NCBI RefSeq assembly: GCF_000317575.1
Contig: NC_019748.1
Location: 1,256,001 to 1,320,000 of the forward strand
Length of the DNA: 64,000 nucleotides
Direction of reading: 5' to 3'
Source of the DNA: Stanieria cyanosphaera PCC 7437
GTDB taxonomy: Bacteria; Cyanobacteriota; Cyanobacteriia; Cyanobacteriales; Xenococcaceae
Notes under the pieces: model-generated
What the model saw: only the letters and a program-made list of their open reading frames with translations
Database searches by the model: none
What the model was told of the DNA's origin: nothing
Translations under genes and position numbers: made by a program
Shown: positions 38,671-46,914 of the stretch, piece by piece
How the letters are laid out: each line of letters opens with the position of its first letter
How positions within the stretch are numbered: position 1 is the stretch's first letter

Positions 38671-38997
38671 TTAATCGTCTTTTTGATAATGATAACGAGC
38701 CTGTAGAAAATAAATTCGATTATTTTTTACTTTATATACTAAACGATGTTCCAAATCGATGCGACGTGACCAAGTATTAGAAGCTATATATTTTAATGGT
38801 TCGGGTTTACCAATACCTTTAAAGGGATCGCCGTCTAGGATATCTGCAACCAGATCCATAATTTTATCACCCTTCTTCGGCTCATTTTGATACCACCAAC
38901 GCAAATCTAGTTTGAAATCTGGACTAAATAAAGGTATGTATCCTTGAGGAGATTGTTCTCGATTATCTGAATTAGATTGTTTTTTCTTCCGAGTCAC
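38671..38997 (-). CDS. YoeB/Txe-type toxin
   Basis: A 108-residue RelE-superfamily mRNA interferase. After a polar N-terminal extension (about 20 residues beyond YoeB) it has FSPDFKLDLRWWYQNEPK, a basic core with FKGIGKPEPLKYIASNTWSRRIDLEHRLVYKV, and terminal IYFLQARYHY. In YoeB the Glu-Arg-His set (here E63, R83 and a C-terminal His-Tyr) cleaves mRNA at the ribosome. The antitoxin gene lies 21 bases upstream. A short tail KDD follows the RYHY end; its effect is unknown. Confidence 0.88.
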   Translation of the reverse strand: MTRKKKQSNSDNREQSPQGYIPLFSPDFKLDLRWWYQNEPKKGDKIMDLVADILDGDPFKGIGKPEPLKYIASNTWSRRIDLEHRLVYKVKNNRIYFLQARYHYQKDD

Positions 38998-39018
38998 AGT
39001 TTACTCCGTCGAAATTCT

Positions 39019-39318
39019 TTACTCAGACTCAGAATCGGAATTAATACCCAACTCCTGCTTTAATTCATCTATAGTTTGAGGTTGTGCTTCTTCAGATCCA
39101 GACCATGATAGCGCACGATACAATCTGCGGGCGTTTTCAGGAGAACGAAGTAAATAAACGCTTTCTAACAAACTAGATAATTCATCTTCGGCAATTAAAG
39201 CGACATTTTTATCATTGCGACGTTTGATAATAAATATCTGCTGTTGGTCTACTACTTCATCTAAAATACTGGCTAAATTAGCTCTAGCTTGAGAATAAGT
39301 GGTTTCTTTGTTTAACAC
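39019..39318 (-). CDS. YefM/Phd-type antitoxin
   Basis: A 99-residue antitoxin. The N-terminal DNA-binding part reads TYSQARANLASILDEVVDQQQIFIIKRRNDKNVALIAEDEL, the classical Phd/YefM fold. The flexible acidic C-terminus (IDELKQELGINSDSESE) wraps the toxin. It is the first gene of the toxin-antitoxin operon and should repress it. A paired TGTACA-type site (39337-39355) lies 19 bases upstream of its start. Confidence 0.9.
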   Translation of the reverse strand: MLNKETTYSQARANLASILDEVVDQQQIFIIKRRNDKNVALIAEDELSSLLESVYLLRSPENARRLYRALSWSGSEEAQPQTIDELKQELGINSDSESE

Positions 39319-39336
39319 GATCGCTCTGACAATAGT

Positions 39337-39355
39337 TGTACAATCTTATTGTACG
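39337..39355. promoter_or_regulatory. Candidate YefM-YoeB operator
   Basis: GTACAAT and ATTGTAC make a perfect 7-bp inverted repeat with a 3-base spacer. It includes one TGTACA core (39337-39342) and a second half-like TGTACG (39350-39355). YefM of E. coli binds adjacent palindromes with TGTACA cores. Position just before the antitoxin gene fits autorepression. Confidence 0.6.
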
Positions 39356-39619
39356 TTATTCTTGTTAACTTTAAGATGGGCTATTTTCATAGTTATAGTC
39401 ATTTCAATTTAGAGTGAGACAATCTCTTCTTGCTACGAAAGGCTTTCAGCCGAAAAAATGTTTCATTCTTATTTGAATCAACTATACAGACTCTACTAAA
39501 GTTAAGTCGATGCAGACAAGTTTTTTTTACAGAAGTAAAATCGTCGCATCGACTCTTAATAATCTTGGTAATTTTTTGTACAGATGTAATATGTTACATA
39601 TCTACTGTTAACTTTTTCA
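39356..39619. other. Intergenic, no gene seen
   Basis: Space between the toxin-antitoxin operator and the end of serC. A further TGTACA at 39578-39583 is far from any start. No terminator recognised. Confidence 0.4.
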
Positions 39620-40765
39620 CTAGCCTTTAACTGTTGAATAAGCCCATTCTAACCAAGGAAACAAAAGCTCAAAATCACTGGTTTCTACCGTAGCACCACC
39701 CCACAAACGTAAACCTGGAGGTGCATCTCGGTAAGCCCCAATATCATAAGCAACACCTTCTTGATCCAAAAGATTAGCTAAATCTTTAGTAAATTTTTGT
39801 TGCTTTTCTAAACTCAAATCTGTAAACCAGGGAGCGACAATTTTCAGACAAATAGAAGTATTAGATCTAGTATCGGGATCGTTGGCTAGAAAATCAATCC
39901 AATCGGTTTGTTCTAACCATTTTTCAACTGCTTCTAAATTGTTGAGAGATCGCTTTAGTAATGCTGATAAACCACCTAAACTTTCTGCCCATTTTAAAGC
40001 ATCTAAGACATCTTCTACACAAAGTAAAGATGGAGTATTAATAGTTTCTCCTTTAAAAATGCCTTCGATCAACTTACCGTTTTTAGTTAGTTGAAAAATT
40101 TTCGGTAAAGGCCAAGATGGAGTGTAGCTTTCTAAACGTTCTACAGCGCGAGGACTTAAAATAAGCATACCGTGCTGTGCTTCACCACCCAAAACTTTTT
40201 GCCAAGAATAGGTAACTACATCTAATTTTTGCCAAGGTAATTCCATCGCAAACACAGCAGAAGTAGCATCACAAATTGTTAAGCCTTCTCGAGCATCAGC
40301 AATCCAATCTCCGTTGGGTACTTTAACACCCGAAGTTGTACCATTCCAAGTAAAAACTACATCACTATTAGTATCAACTTGGCTTAAATCAGGTAAATCA
40401 CCATATTCTGCGGTAACCGAACGAACATTAGACAATTTTAATTGCTTAACAATATCTGTAACCCAAGCACGACCAAAACTTTCCCATCCTAAAGCTTCAA
40501 CACTACGTGGTCCTAAAAGCGACCACATTGCCATTTCCACCGCACCAGTATCCGAAGCTGGCACAATACCTATTCTATAATCACTAGGAACACCAAGAAT
40601 ATTTCTAGTGCGATCGATTACTTCCATTAATTTTGCTTTCCCAGGTTTACCCCGATGAGAACGTCCTAGTAAAGCATTTTCTAAAACTTGAGGTTTCCAT
40701 CCAGGACGTTTAGCACAAGGACCAGAAGAAAAACAAGGATTTTTGGGTTGCTGTTGCGGTTTCAT
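39620..40765 (-). CDS. serC: Phosphoserine aminotransferase
   Basis: A 381-residue PLP enzyme of fold type I converting 3-phosphohydroxypyruvate and glutamate to phosphoserine in serine biosynthesis. It starts [15 protein letters not shown] and has [35 protein letters not shown] (PLP phosphate contact), [28 protein letters not shown], then [13 protein letters not shown] with the Schiff-base Lys, and [17 protein letters not shown]. The length and motifs fit the cyanobacterial/plant-like group. It ends close to the toxin-antitoxin side, and an IS605-type element lies upstream of its start. Confidence 0.93.
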   Translation of the reverse strand: MKPQQQPKNPCFSSGPCAKRPGWKPQVLENALLGRSHRGKPGKAKLMEVIDRTRNILGVPSDYRIGIVPASDTGAVEMAMWSLLGPRSVEALGWESFGRAWVTDIVKQLKLSNVRSVTAEYGDLPDLSQVDTNSDVVFTWNGTTSGVKVPNGDWIADAREGLTICDATSAVFAMELPWQKLDVVTYSWQKVLGGEAQHGMLILSPRAVERLESYTPSWPLPKIFQLTKNGKLIEGIFKGETINTPSLLCVEDVLDALKWAESLGGLSALLKRSLNNLEAVEKWLEQTDWIDFLANDPDTRSNTSICLKIVAPWFTDLSLEKQQKFTKDLANLLDQEGVAYDIGAYRDAPPGLRLWGGATVETSDFELLFPWLEWAYSTVKG

Positions 40766-40824
40766 CTGTAATAAAAAAAATTTCTAGCTTACGTAATAGC
40801 TAATATTACTCGGTTGTGACTACT

Positions 40825-40856
40825 CCAGACACAGACCCTATCGGGTACAGTGCTGG
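40825..40856 (-). ncRNA. Right-end hairpin, likely part of the omega RNA
   Basis: CCAG...CTGG arms with an inner ACCC/GGGT stem and a TATC loop overlap the 3' end of the tnpB transcript. TnpB systems make a guide RNA from this end, whose scaffold is this type of structure. The exact guide start would be just outside the element near 40800. Confidence 0.55.
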
Positions 40857-40865
40857 CTTCTTAAC

Positions 40866-42110
40866 TCACATTAAGACATTCCTTCGTTGCACTTGCCTAG
40901 ATATTTCTATCCTCGGTAGTTCGCATTCAGAAGGCAGTTTCCTTTCCCCGCAGTCCACGGGTACTATAGACTCCAATCCTCGTTGTAACAGTACTCTCGC
41001 ACTTGCATGGTCGCGACTAGTAGTATAGTTACACTCTGGGCAGAGATGAATTCTTTCACTTAATTCTTTTTTGCCAGTATGCGTACCACATTCAGGACAA
41101 ATCTGACTGCTATACTTGTGGTCTACCTCCGCGAAGTATTTTCCACGCTTCCAGCATACCCACGACAGCAAATTTCGGAATTGACCGAAACCTCCATCCA
41201 ACATATGCTTACCCAAGAATCCTTTTGCCGAGACACGAAAATCTATATCTTCGACAAAAATCATATCTGCTTGGTCGCATAATAGATGACTTGTTTGAAA
41301 GTGAAAGTTACGACGAGAATTGGCAATCTTATGGTGTAAACGAGCAACTTTGAGTTGCGCTTTCTCCCAGTTTTTGGACTTTTTCTTTTTCCGAGACCCT
41401 TGACGTTGTAGCTCTTTCAGCCTACTTTGCAAGTCTCTAAAGAACCTAGCTGGTTCAATACGCAAATTATCGCTCGTCACCAAAAAGCTCTTAAGTCCGA
41501 CATCACAACCAATACCTCGTCCCATAGGTAACGGGTCGGGTACGGAAATATCGGACTGTATACTAACTACTGCGTACCAAATCGTACCCCTTGCTCTAGA
41601 GACAATCCTGACTCCTTTTACTTTAAACCCATCTGGTATAGGACGATGACAGTTAATAACCACTTTACCTATTTTGGGGAGCTTAATAACATTTCCTGTA
41701 ATAGGGTTATCTTTAAACTGAGGGAACAAAAAAGACTGATAACGTCCGTATTTTTTAAAACGTGGGAATCCATAGCCACGAGCTTTAAAAGCCTCCCAGG
41801 TATTATGCAAGCGTTTGACTACATCTTGCGTAACTTGAGAATGCACGTCTTGATAGTACGGATTAGTCTTTTTCCATTGAGTCAGTTGTCGTTTTTGCTC
41901 TAGGTAACTAGGGAAAGGAACGTCGGGAGACATTATATATTCCCGTTCTAGAGAGCAAGAAGACAAACTACATTGGCGCGAATTCATCCAGTCCTTCAAA
42001 TCGCGAAGGCATTGATTATACAAACGCCGACAAGTCTCTAGCCAAGTAAGCATGAGTGTTTGCTGGTGGTTTGTGGGATAAATTCTGAACTTGTAGTTCA
42101 TGGTTAGCAT
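40866..42110 (-). CDS. tnpB: TnpB/OrfB RNA-guided nuclease, IS605 family
   Basis: A 414-residue protein, full length for TnpB. N-terminal helices read MNYKFRIYPTNHQQTLMLTWLETCRRLYNQCL. The RuvC triad is complete: D203 in GCDVGLKSF, E287 in FVEDIDF and D367 in TSRDHASA. The zinc finger has CPEC (338-341) and CPEC (357-360). TnpB cuts DNA under an RNA guide copied from the element's right end and helps retain the element. The ATG at 42110 or the one at 42101 can serve. No tnpA lies nearby, so mobility needs a TnpA in trans. Confidence 0.93.
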   Translation of the reverse strand: MLTMNYKFRIYPTNHQQTLMLTWLETCRRLYNQCLRDLKDWMNSRQCSLSSCSLEREYIMSPDVPFPSYLEQKRQLTQWKKTNPYYQDVHSQVTQDVVKRLHNTWEAFKARGYGFPRFKKYGRYQSFLFPQFKDNPITGNVIKLPKIGKVVINCHRPIPDGFKVKGVRIVSRARGTIWYAVVSIQSDISVPDPLPMGRGIGCDVGLKSFLVTSDNLRIEPARFFRDLQSRLKELQRQGSRKKKKSKNWEKAQLKVARLHHKIANSRRNFHFQTSHLLCDQADMIFVEDIDFRVSAKGFLGKHMLDGGFGQFRNLLSWVCWKRGKYFAEVDHKYSSQICPECGTHTGKKELSERIHLCPECNYTTSRDHASARVLLQRGLESIVPVDCGERKLPSECELPRIEISRQVQRRNVLM

Positions 42111-42113
42111 GAG

Positions 42114-42151
42114 CTAATTTTAGCACGACTATTGGCTCATGCTAAAATTAG
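42114..42151. repeat. 12-bp perfect inverted repeat at the tnpB start
   Basis: CTAATTTTAGCA and TGCTAAAATTAG flank a 14-base loop directly before the tnpB start codon. It may be a left-end structure or regulate tnpB translation. Confidence 0.75.
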
Positions 42152-42159
42152 ATTTGTAG

Positions 42160-42275
42160 AGTCTGACTGGCATTCATGAGGGGCTGCGTGCCGAATTCAC
42201 TTCGGCAGTTTAAATGACCCGTCCCGACTCTGAGTCTATCGACTACGGAGCGGGGCTTCTGCCAGACTAGCTAAA
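42160..42275. other. Hairpin-rich left flank of the tnpB element
   Basis: GCCGAA/TTCGGC, GACTCAGAGTC and, on the minus strand, an AGAAGCCCCGCTCCG...CGGGACGGG stem stand close together. The GC content is clearly higher than the surroundings. It may be the left end, a small RNA, or a remnant right end of a second element. Confidence 0.45.
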
Positions 42276-42480
42276 TAATTTACCAACTTAAAATATTAGC
42301 AAACCCAACGTACCAATAGTACCAAAATTAACCGAATACCCAACTTCTTGAAAATTTTGACTAACGTTTTCGATACTTTAGAGGTGCGTTAGGTGCAACA
42401 GCAGAGAAATAAGAGTTTTTATTGTATAGTTTTTATTTTATATTTGATTTTGCCTGGTACTTACGATTGGTAAAAATTAC
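42276..42480. other. Intergenic with a possible coding remnant on the minus strand
   Basis: Between 42288 and 42377 the minus strand has a 29-codon stop-to-stop stretch with protein-like composition (SIENVSQNFQEVGYSVNFG). It has no start, so at most it is a relic. The last 60 bases are AT-rich leader of the GNAT gene. Confidence 0.25.
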
Positions 42481-42999
42481 ATGGCTGTAGAAATTGTTCC
42501 TTGTTCCCTCGAACATATTAAGCTACTGATTGAAGACGCAGATGATTTTTCGAGAGTTTACGGATTTCGGGTAATTGAGGGATACTTACCTTTTGAGGGC
42601 GCACTTCAATATAGTTTGGATCGCTTGCAAACTGCCCAAATTTGGCATCCGTGGCTACCGTATTTATTTCTTTTTCGTCCTGAGCGAGCCTTGGTTGGGT
42701 TGGGAGGTTTTAAATCAGTTCCTGATTCTCAACGTACCGTTGAGATTGGTTACTCCGTCGCGCCTGATTATCAAAGTAGAGGTTTGGCAACTTCTGCTGC
42801 CAGTCAACTTATTGAAATTGCTTTTGCTTCTGGCTTAGTAAATTGCGTTTGCGCTTATACCTTAGCAGAAACTAGTGCATCCACTAGAGTCCTAGAAAAG
42901 TGTGGCATGACTAAAGTATCAGAAATTGTCGATCCTGAAGATGGCAAAGTGTGGAGATGGGAAATTAAACCATTTATCAAAAATAGCGAGAGACTTTAG
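42481..42999 (+). CDS. GNAT-family N-acetyltransferase
   Basis: A 172-residue acetyltransferase. Strand 4 and the acetyl-CoA loop are in VEIGYSVAPDYQSRGLATSAASQLIEIAF (Q/RxxGxA-like QSRGLA), with the typical C-terminal ASTRVLEKCGMTKVSEI of RimJ/RimL-like members. ALVGLGGFKSVPDSQ is the beta-bulge region. The substrate could be a ribosomal protein, an amine or an antibiotic; it cannot be told. The gene is single and follows the tnpB element. Confidence 0.85.
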   Translation: MAVEIVPCSLEHIKLLIEDADDFSRVYGFRVIEGYLPFEGALQYSLDRLQTAQIWHPWLPYLFLFRPERALVGLGGFKSVPDSQRTVEIGYSVAPDYQSRGLATSAASQLIEIAFASGLVNCVCAYTLAETSASTRVLEKCGMTKVSEIVDPEDGKVWRWEIKPFIKNSERL

Positions 43000-43216
43000 A
43001 TTTAGGTAAAAGACAGAAGAGAGAAGATAAGAAAAAAAGGCTCTAAGTTTTTAAATTATGAAGGCAGAGTGATTTATGTCTCCAGTTACTTTTGAGAATT
43101 GGTATTAATAATAATTAGTTCATAACTCCCTCTGAGCCACACAAAAAAAATGAGATTTAATTAAAATTAATTAAGTGAATTTAAGAACTAATAAAAAGCT
43201 TAATAAACAAACAAGT

Positions 43217-43777
43217 ATGAAAGAAAAAACAGAAAAAGAAAAAATGCTGAATGGTGAATTGTATTTGGCAATAGATGAAGAATTAGCTCAAATGCAGACT
43301 AAAGCAGCTCAATTACTTTATGATTTCAACTTTTCTCAGCCTCATCAAGTAGATTGGCGCAAAGATATTATTTTAAATCTGTTTGGTAAAATTGGTTCTA
43401 ATTTTGTGATCAGACCTCCATTTTACTGCGATTACGGTTGTCATATTTGGGCTGGTGATAATTTATATATTAATTATGACTGTATAATTCTTGACTGTAA
43501 TAAGGTGTATCTGGGTAATAATGTTTTACTAGCACCAAAAGTTCAAATTTATACTGCATCTCATCCTAGCGATCCTCAAGTTAGATTAACTGGTAGAGAA
43601 CTAGCAGCACCAGTTACTATTGGTGATAATGTTTGGCTTGGTGGTGGCGCGATTATTTGTCCTGGGATTTCGATTGGCTCGAATGTAACTATTGGTGCAG
43701 GTAGTGTAGTAACCAAAAATATCCCAGATAACGTGGTTGCGGTAGGTAATCCTTGCCGAGTGATTAAAAATGTTTAA
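43217..43777 (+). CDS. maa: Maltose O-acetyltransferase-like (hexapeptide repeat)
   Basis: A left-handed beta-helix acetyltransferase of about 186 residues. It has an N-terminal helix pair MKEKTEKEKMLNGELYLAID, then IRPPFYCDYGCHIWAGDNLYINYDC, LLAPKVQIYTASHPSDPQVR (catalytic His) and hexapeptide turns IGDNVWLGGGAIICPGISIGSNVTIGAGSVVTKNIP. It fits the Maa/NodL/LacA group; the true acceptor sugar is unknown. A GTG at 43175 is an alternative start but would add 14 residues not seen in the family. Confidence 0.88.
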   Translation: MKEKTEKEKMLNGELYLAIDEELAQMQTKAAQLLYDFNFSQPHQVDWRKDIILNLFGKIGSNFVIRPPFYCDYGCHIWAGDNLYINYDCIILDCNKVYLGNNVLLAPKVQIYTASHPSDPQVRLTGRELAAPVTIGDNVWLGGGAIICPGISIGSNVTIGAGSVVTKNIPDNVVAVGNPCRVIKNV

Positions 43778-43894
43778 TCTGAAATACCTAAATGCTTCTT
43801 GCTACAAATAGAGAAATGAGGAATGAGAAAAATGAAAAATTTAACTCCTGCCTCCTTGTGATGTGTAGCATTATTTTTTCTATTTTATATAAGC

Positions 43895-45004
43895 TTATTT
43901 TCCTAAAGCTAAGACAGCATTTTGACCGCCAAAGCCAAAACTGAAACAAAGTACTCTTTGAATTTCACCCTGACGCTCTACAGAAACTAAGTCTAAATCA
44001 AATTCTGATTCGGTTAAGCCTACACAAGGCGGTAATATTTGCTCTTTTAATGCCGTCAAACAAATCGCTGTGCCAATTGCTCCCGATGCGCCTAAAGTAT
44101 GTCCTGTTGCACCTTTAGTCGAACTGACTGCTACGGATTGAGGAAATAAAGCTTGAATTAATTGAGCTTCATGAGCATCATTAAGAATAGTACTAGTGCC
44201 ATGAGCGTGAATATAGTCTATCTCAGTAGGCTTAAGATTACTTCTGGTTAAACATTGCTTAACTGCCAATAAACCACTCCCCAAATCAGAGTCTGGCGCA
44301 CTGATGTGGTAGGCATCACAAGTTAACCCAAAACCCAAAATTTTGCCATAAATTTTTGCTTGACGCCGAGCAGCCAATTCGGCTGTTTCCAATATCAATA
44401 CAGCACCACCTTCTCCTAAAACCAAACCTTCTCGCTGGATATCAAAAGGATAACAACCCGTAGTTGCCAAAGCTCCCATTCGTTCAAAACCTGCCAAAGT
44501 AAGTTTGGTAATTGGTGCTTCTACCGCTCCTACTATCACCCGTTGACATTGACCTGTTTGAATCAACTCAAAACCAAGCGCGATCGCAGTTATTCCTGTA
44601 GCACAAGCTGCCATTGGAGCTAAGACTGGTGCGGTGGTATTTAAAAGATTAGCCGTTAAAACTGAACCTTGATGAGGTAAAGTCTCTAACCAATTTTGAT
44701 AATTTTGAGTGGTTGCTAATTCTTCCCAATCTGCTTGACAACCACGACTTGAACCAATTACTACACCGCAATCAAATAGAGGCGATTCCAATCCTGCATC
44801 TTTTAAGGCTGCTTCCACTACTAGTTTAGTAAGAGCTTTTAACTTAACAGGATTTTCCCCAATCATGCCTAAAGGATAAAGAGGAAAATCAGGGAAAATT
44901 TGTGTCAACCTAATCCCCGATTTACCCTCCTTTAAATTTTGCCAAGTACTGCTTAACGAACCCAAACAAGTCAGTAAGCCAATACCAGTTACAACCACAT
45001 TCAT
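43895..45004 (-). CDS. Beta-ketoacyl-ACP synthase (FabF-like)
   Basis: A 369-residue condensing enzyme. The thiolase fold starts MNVVVTGIGLLTCLGS. The catalytic Cys is C134 in MAACATGITA, the two active-site His are in YIHAHGTST and GATGHTLGAS, and the C-terminus FSFGFGGQNAVLAL is conserved. It is about 45 residues shorter than FabF (413), so it may be a divergent KAS II-like enzyme working with another FabF. It follows the cyclophilin gene by 34 bases, which may be a shared transcript. Confidence 0.9.
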   Translation of the reverse strand: MNVVVTGIGLLTCLGSLSSTWQNLKEGKSGIRLTQIFPDFPLYPLGMIGENPVKLKALTKLVVEAALKDAGLESPLFDCGVVIGSSRGCQADWEELATTQNYQNWLETLPHQGSVLTANLLNTTAPVLAPMAACATGITAIALGFELIQTGQCQRVIVGAVEAPITKLTLAGFERMGALATTGCYPFDIQREGLVLGEGGAVLILETAELAARRQAKIYGKILGFGLTCDAYHISAPDSDLGSGLLAVKQCLTRSNLKPTEIDYIHAHGTSTILNDAHEAQLIQALFPQSVAVSSTKGATGHTLGASGAIGTAICLTALKEQILPPCVGLTESEFDLDLVSVERQGEIQRVLCFSFGFGGQNAVLALGK

Positions 45005-45038
45005 AAAATTCAGAATTCTTAGTTATTGAATTCAGAAT

Positions 45039-45815
45039 TTATTGTTTCAGGTTTTCTGCTCCTTCGATTACTTTTGCCGATTCGATGCGATCGCCTTGTT
45101 CGATTTTGTCAACCACATCCATTCCCTCAACTACTTTGCCAAAGACAGCATAATCACCATCTAAGAATTCCAAATCTGCTAGAGCGATGTAAAACTGAGA
45201 AGATGCCGAATCAGGAGCTTGAGAACGAGCCATCGCTACTGCACCGCGATCGTGTTTCAGAGTTACAGGAGGTGCAGACAAACCCGCTTGTCTTCCCAAA
45301 GCTTCGTTATAAGTAGGTTCTTCTTCTCCATCCAATTTAATTTCTAAGGGAATAAAACGTCTTTGTCCTGTTTCAGAATCGATGTAACCACCTGTACCAA
45401 GGCGACTGACAGGAAAATTAGGGTCTTTTCCTTGAGGATCTCCTCCCTGAGCCACAAAAGGTTGAGGTTGTTTAATCACACGATGAAATACTAATCCGTC
45501 ATATACTCCACGTTCAACTAAATCGACGAAATTACCAGCAGTTATGGGTGCATCATCGCCATCAAGTTCAATTACAATTGGTGAACCGTTAACGATTAAC
45601 TTTACTTTGGCTTTGCCTTCTAATTTCGGTAAATTTTGATTCATTGCTAAACTACTGGTATCAGCAGTGGTAGATTCTACTTGCGTTGTTGAGAGGTTAT
45701 CAGATGATGGGGACGCTTGGGAAGAATTTGTGGTTGCACTGTTACATCCTGTCAAAGCTAAACCAATAATCACAATTAGCGTAACTAGATTTTTAAACCC
45801 AAAATTTGTCTTCAT
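45039..45815 (-). CDS. Cyclophilin-type peptidyl-prolyl isomerase, lipoprotein
   Basis: A 258-residue exported PPIase. The lipoprotein signal ends LTGC with C24. A Ser/Thr linker (about 25-60) leads to the cyclophilin core: [87 protein letters not shown]. The Arg of the FHR motif is kept. It assists folding of periplasmic or membrane-bound proteins. It is transcribed with ycf4 and the ketosynthase in the same direction. A GGGGA site precedes the ATG. Confidence 0.92.
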   Translation of the reverse strand: MKTNFGFKNLVTLIVIIGLALTGCNSATTNSSQASPSSDNLSTTQVESTTADTSSLAMNQNLPKLEGKAKVKLIVNGSPIVIELDGDDAPITAGNFVDLVERGVYDGLVFHRVIKQPQPFVAQGGDPQGKDPNFPVSRLGTGGYIDSETGQRRFIPLEIKLDGEEEPTYNEALGRQAGLSAPPVTLKHDRGAVAMARSQAPDSASSQFYIALADLEFLDGDYAVFGKVVEGMDVVDKIEQGDRIESAKVIEGAENLKQ

Positions 45816-45906
45816 TTTTTCCCCAATTTCCTAGCTCAAACTAAGATTTTGCTGCTTAATTACTTTATCTGTTAAAACATTTTTGATTTTCAATTGTCGA
45901 TAATTT

Positions 45907-46458
45907 TTATAGTCCTTCTAAGGGAACTTCTAAAAAACGAGCTAATTGCGCTCCTTGATTTTCTAAAGCCGAGAGAGCAATTGGTTCACCGACACGAGTT
46001 AAAGGGATATCTCTTCTTTTTTTGACCTTTAGATACAAAGTTCGTTTGGGATTAAGTCCTTCCTTAATTTCTGCTTTGACTGATTGAACATCCTCTAGCG
46101 GAAATTCAATCTCAATGCGCCGATTTTTGCCAGGAAATCCAGAACGACTAATTTTGACAATCCCCTGGTCTTTATTAAATTCATTATAACCACCGCCTAC
46201 ATCCCAAAGAATAATCAGCCAGAGATAAATTGACAAAAGACAACCAGCTACACCATAAAAAGTCAAAGCTATTCCTTGAGGAATAAATTGAAGCTCACTG
46301 GTGTCTGAGACGAACAGCAAGTTGGTGTTTAAATAACTAGAAAGTCCTGCCAGTAAAAAGCCAATCCCTCCGATCAAAGAAACGCTAGCCCATAAAAAAT
46401 TACTAAATCTGCGAGAACCCAAAATATTTTGGCGAATAACGCCCTGATTCGTTGTCAT
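45907..46458 (-). CDS. ycf4: Photosystem I assembly protein Ycf4
   Basis: A 183-residue thylakoid protein with two TM helices close to the N-terminus (about 25-45 and 65-90), followed by a stromal beta-rich domain. [53 protein letters not shown] and [24 protein letters not shown] are diagnostic. It helps stable assembly of PSI. It faces away from psbD-psbC across a shared 456-base region. Confidence 0.95.
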   Translation of the reverse strand: MTTNQGVIRQNILGSRRFSNFLWASVSLIGGIGFLLAGLSSYLNTNLLFVSDTSELQFIPQGIALTFYGVAGCLLSIYLWLIILWDVGGGYNEFNKDQGIVKISRSGFPGKNRRIEIEFPLEDVQSVKAEIKEGLNPKRTLYLKVKKRRDIPLTRVGEPIALSALENQGAQLARFLEVPLEGL

Positions 46459-46914
46459 TGCTTTTTGTAATTTAACTTAATTTATGTAGACGATTGGGAA
46501 TTGTACTGTATCTCAAAAAAACATTTTAAAGATTTATGAGTAGAAGTATGTCATTTTGTAAAAATTTTGCTAATAATTATTAGAGAAGAGTCAAGGCTTT
46601 TTTTCTGAGATTCTTGATTTAGATTCAGGAAGACAGCCCTACTCATGCTATTTTAAAAAATGTTAACCCACTAAATCGCTAGAATCACTTGTTAGCGATC
46701 TTAGGACAAAACTCAGTCCAAAAACAAAAAACTTAACCAGGATTAACTGGTAAAGTGTTATAAAACTTGACGATGGGAGACAGCGAGGTAGCCTCGCCAT
46801 GTTCAATCACCGTATTGACAGTTCATCACAAATGTAGCTGTCGCCAAAAACATAAAAGCGTCCAATTTTATTATTCTTGCAGTTTGTTTAGTTTAAGCAA
46901 GAGGATTAGAAACT
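46459..46914. other. Divergent ycf4 / psbD promoter and leader region
   Basis: It contains a -10-like TATAAA at 46759-46764 and a TTGACA at 46816-46821. GCGAGG and CCTCGC (46783-46797) can form a 6-bp hairpin in the probable psbD leader, and GAGG at 46901-46904 lies ten bases before the psbD ATG. Which promoter is used cannot be told. Confidence 0.45.

Larger units (their letters stand above)
40800..42275 (-). mobile_element. tnpB-only IS200/IS605-type element (approximate limits)
   Basis: A single intact tnpB without a tnpA, with structured flanks. At its 3' side a hairpin around CCC-TATC-GGG (40825-40856) is followed by a GACTACTC...TCACAAC-type end. At the 5' side there is a 12-bp inverted repeat (42114-42125/42140-42151) and a hairpin-rich segment to about 42275. 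IS605-family elements lack terminal inverted repeats and target duplications, so the ends are estimates. It sits between serC and a GNAT gene, without an obvious broken gene. Confidence 0.75.

Noticed and set aside
39430-39630. 66-codon frame between the toxin-antitoxin module and serC
   Set aside because: Phe/Leu/Ser-rich translation, overlaps the end of serC, no ribosome site.
42160-42275. tRNA or known riboswitch
   Set aside because: Hairpins do not fit a cloverleaf, there is no T-loop consensus, and no riboswitch core was recognised.
46816-46842. Sigma-70 promoter with TTGACA for psbD
   Set aside because: No acceptable -10 box at 16-18 bases, so it was kept only as a note in the region entry.
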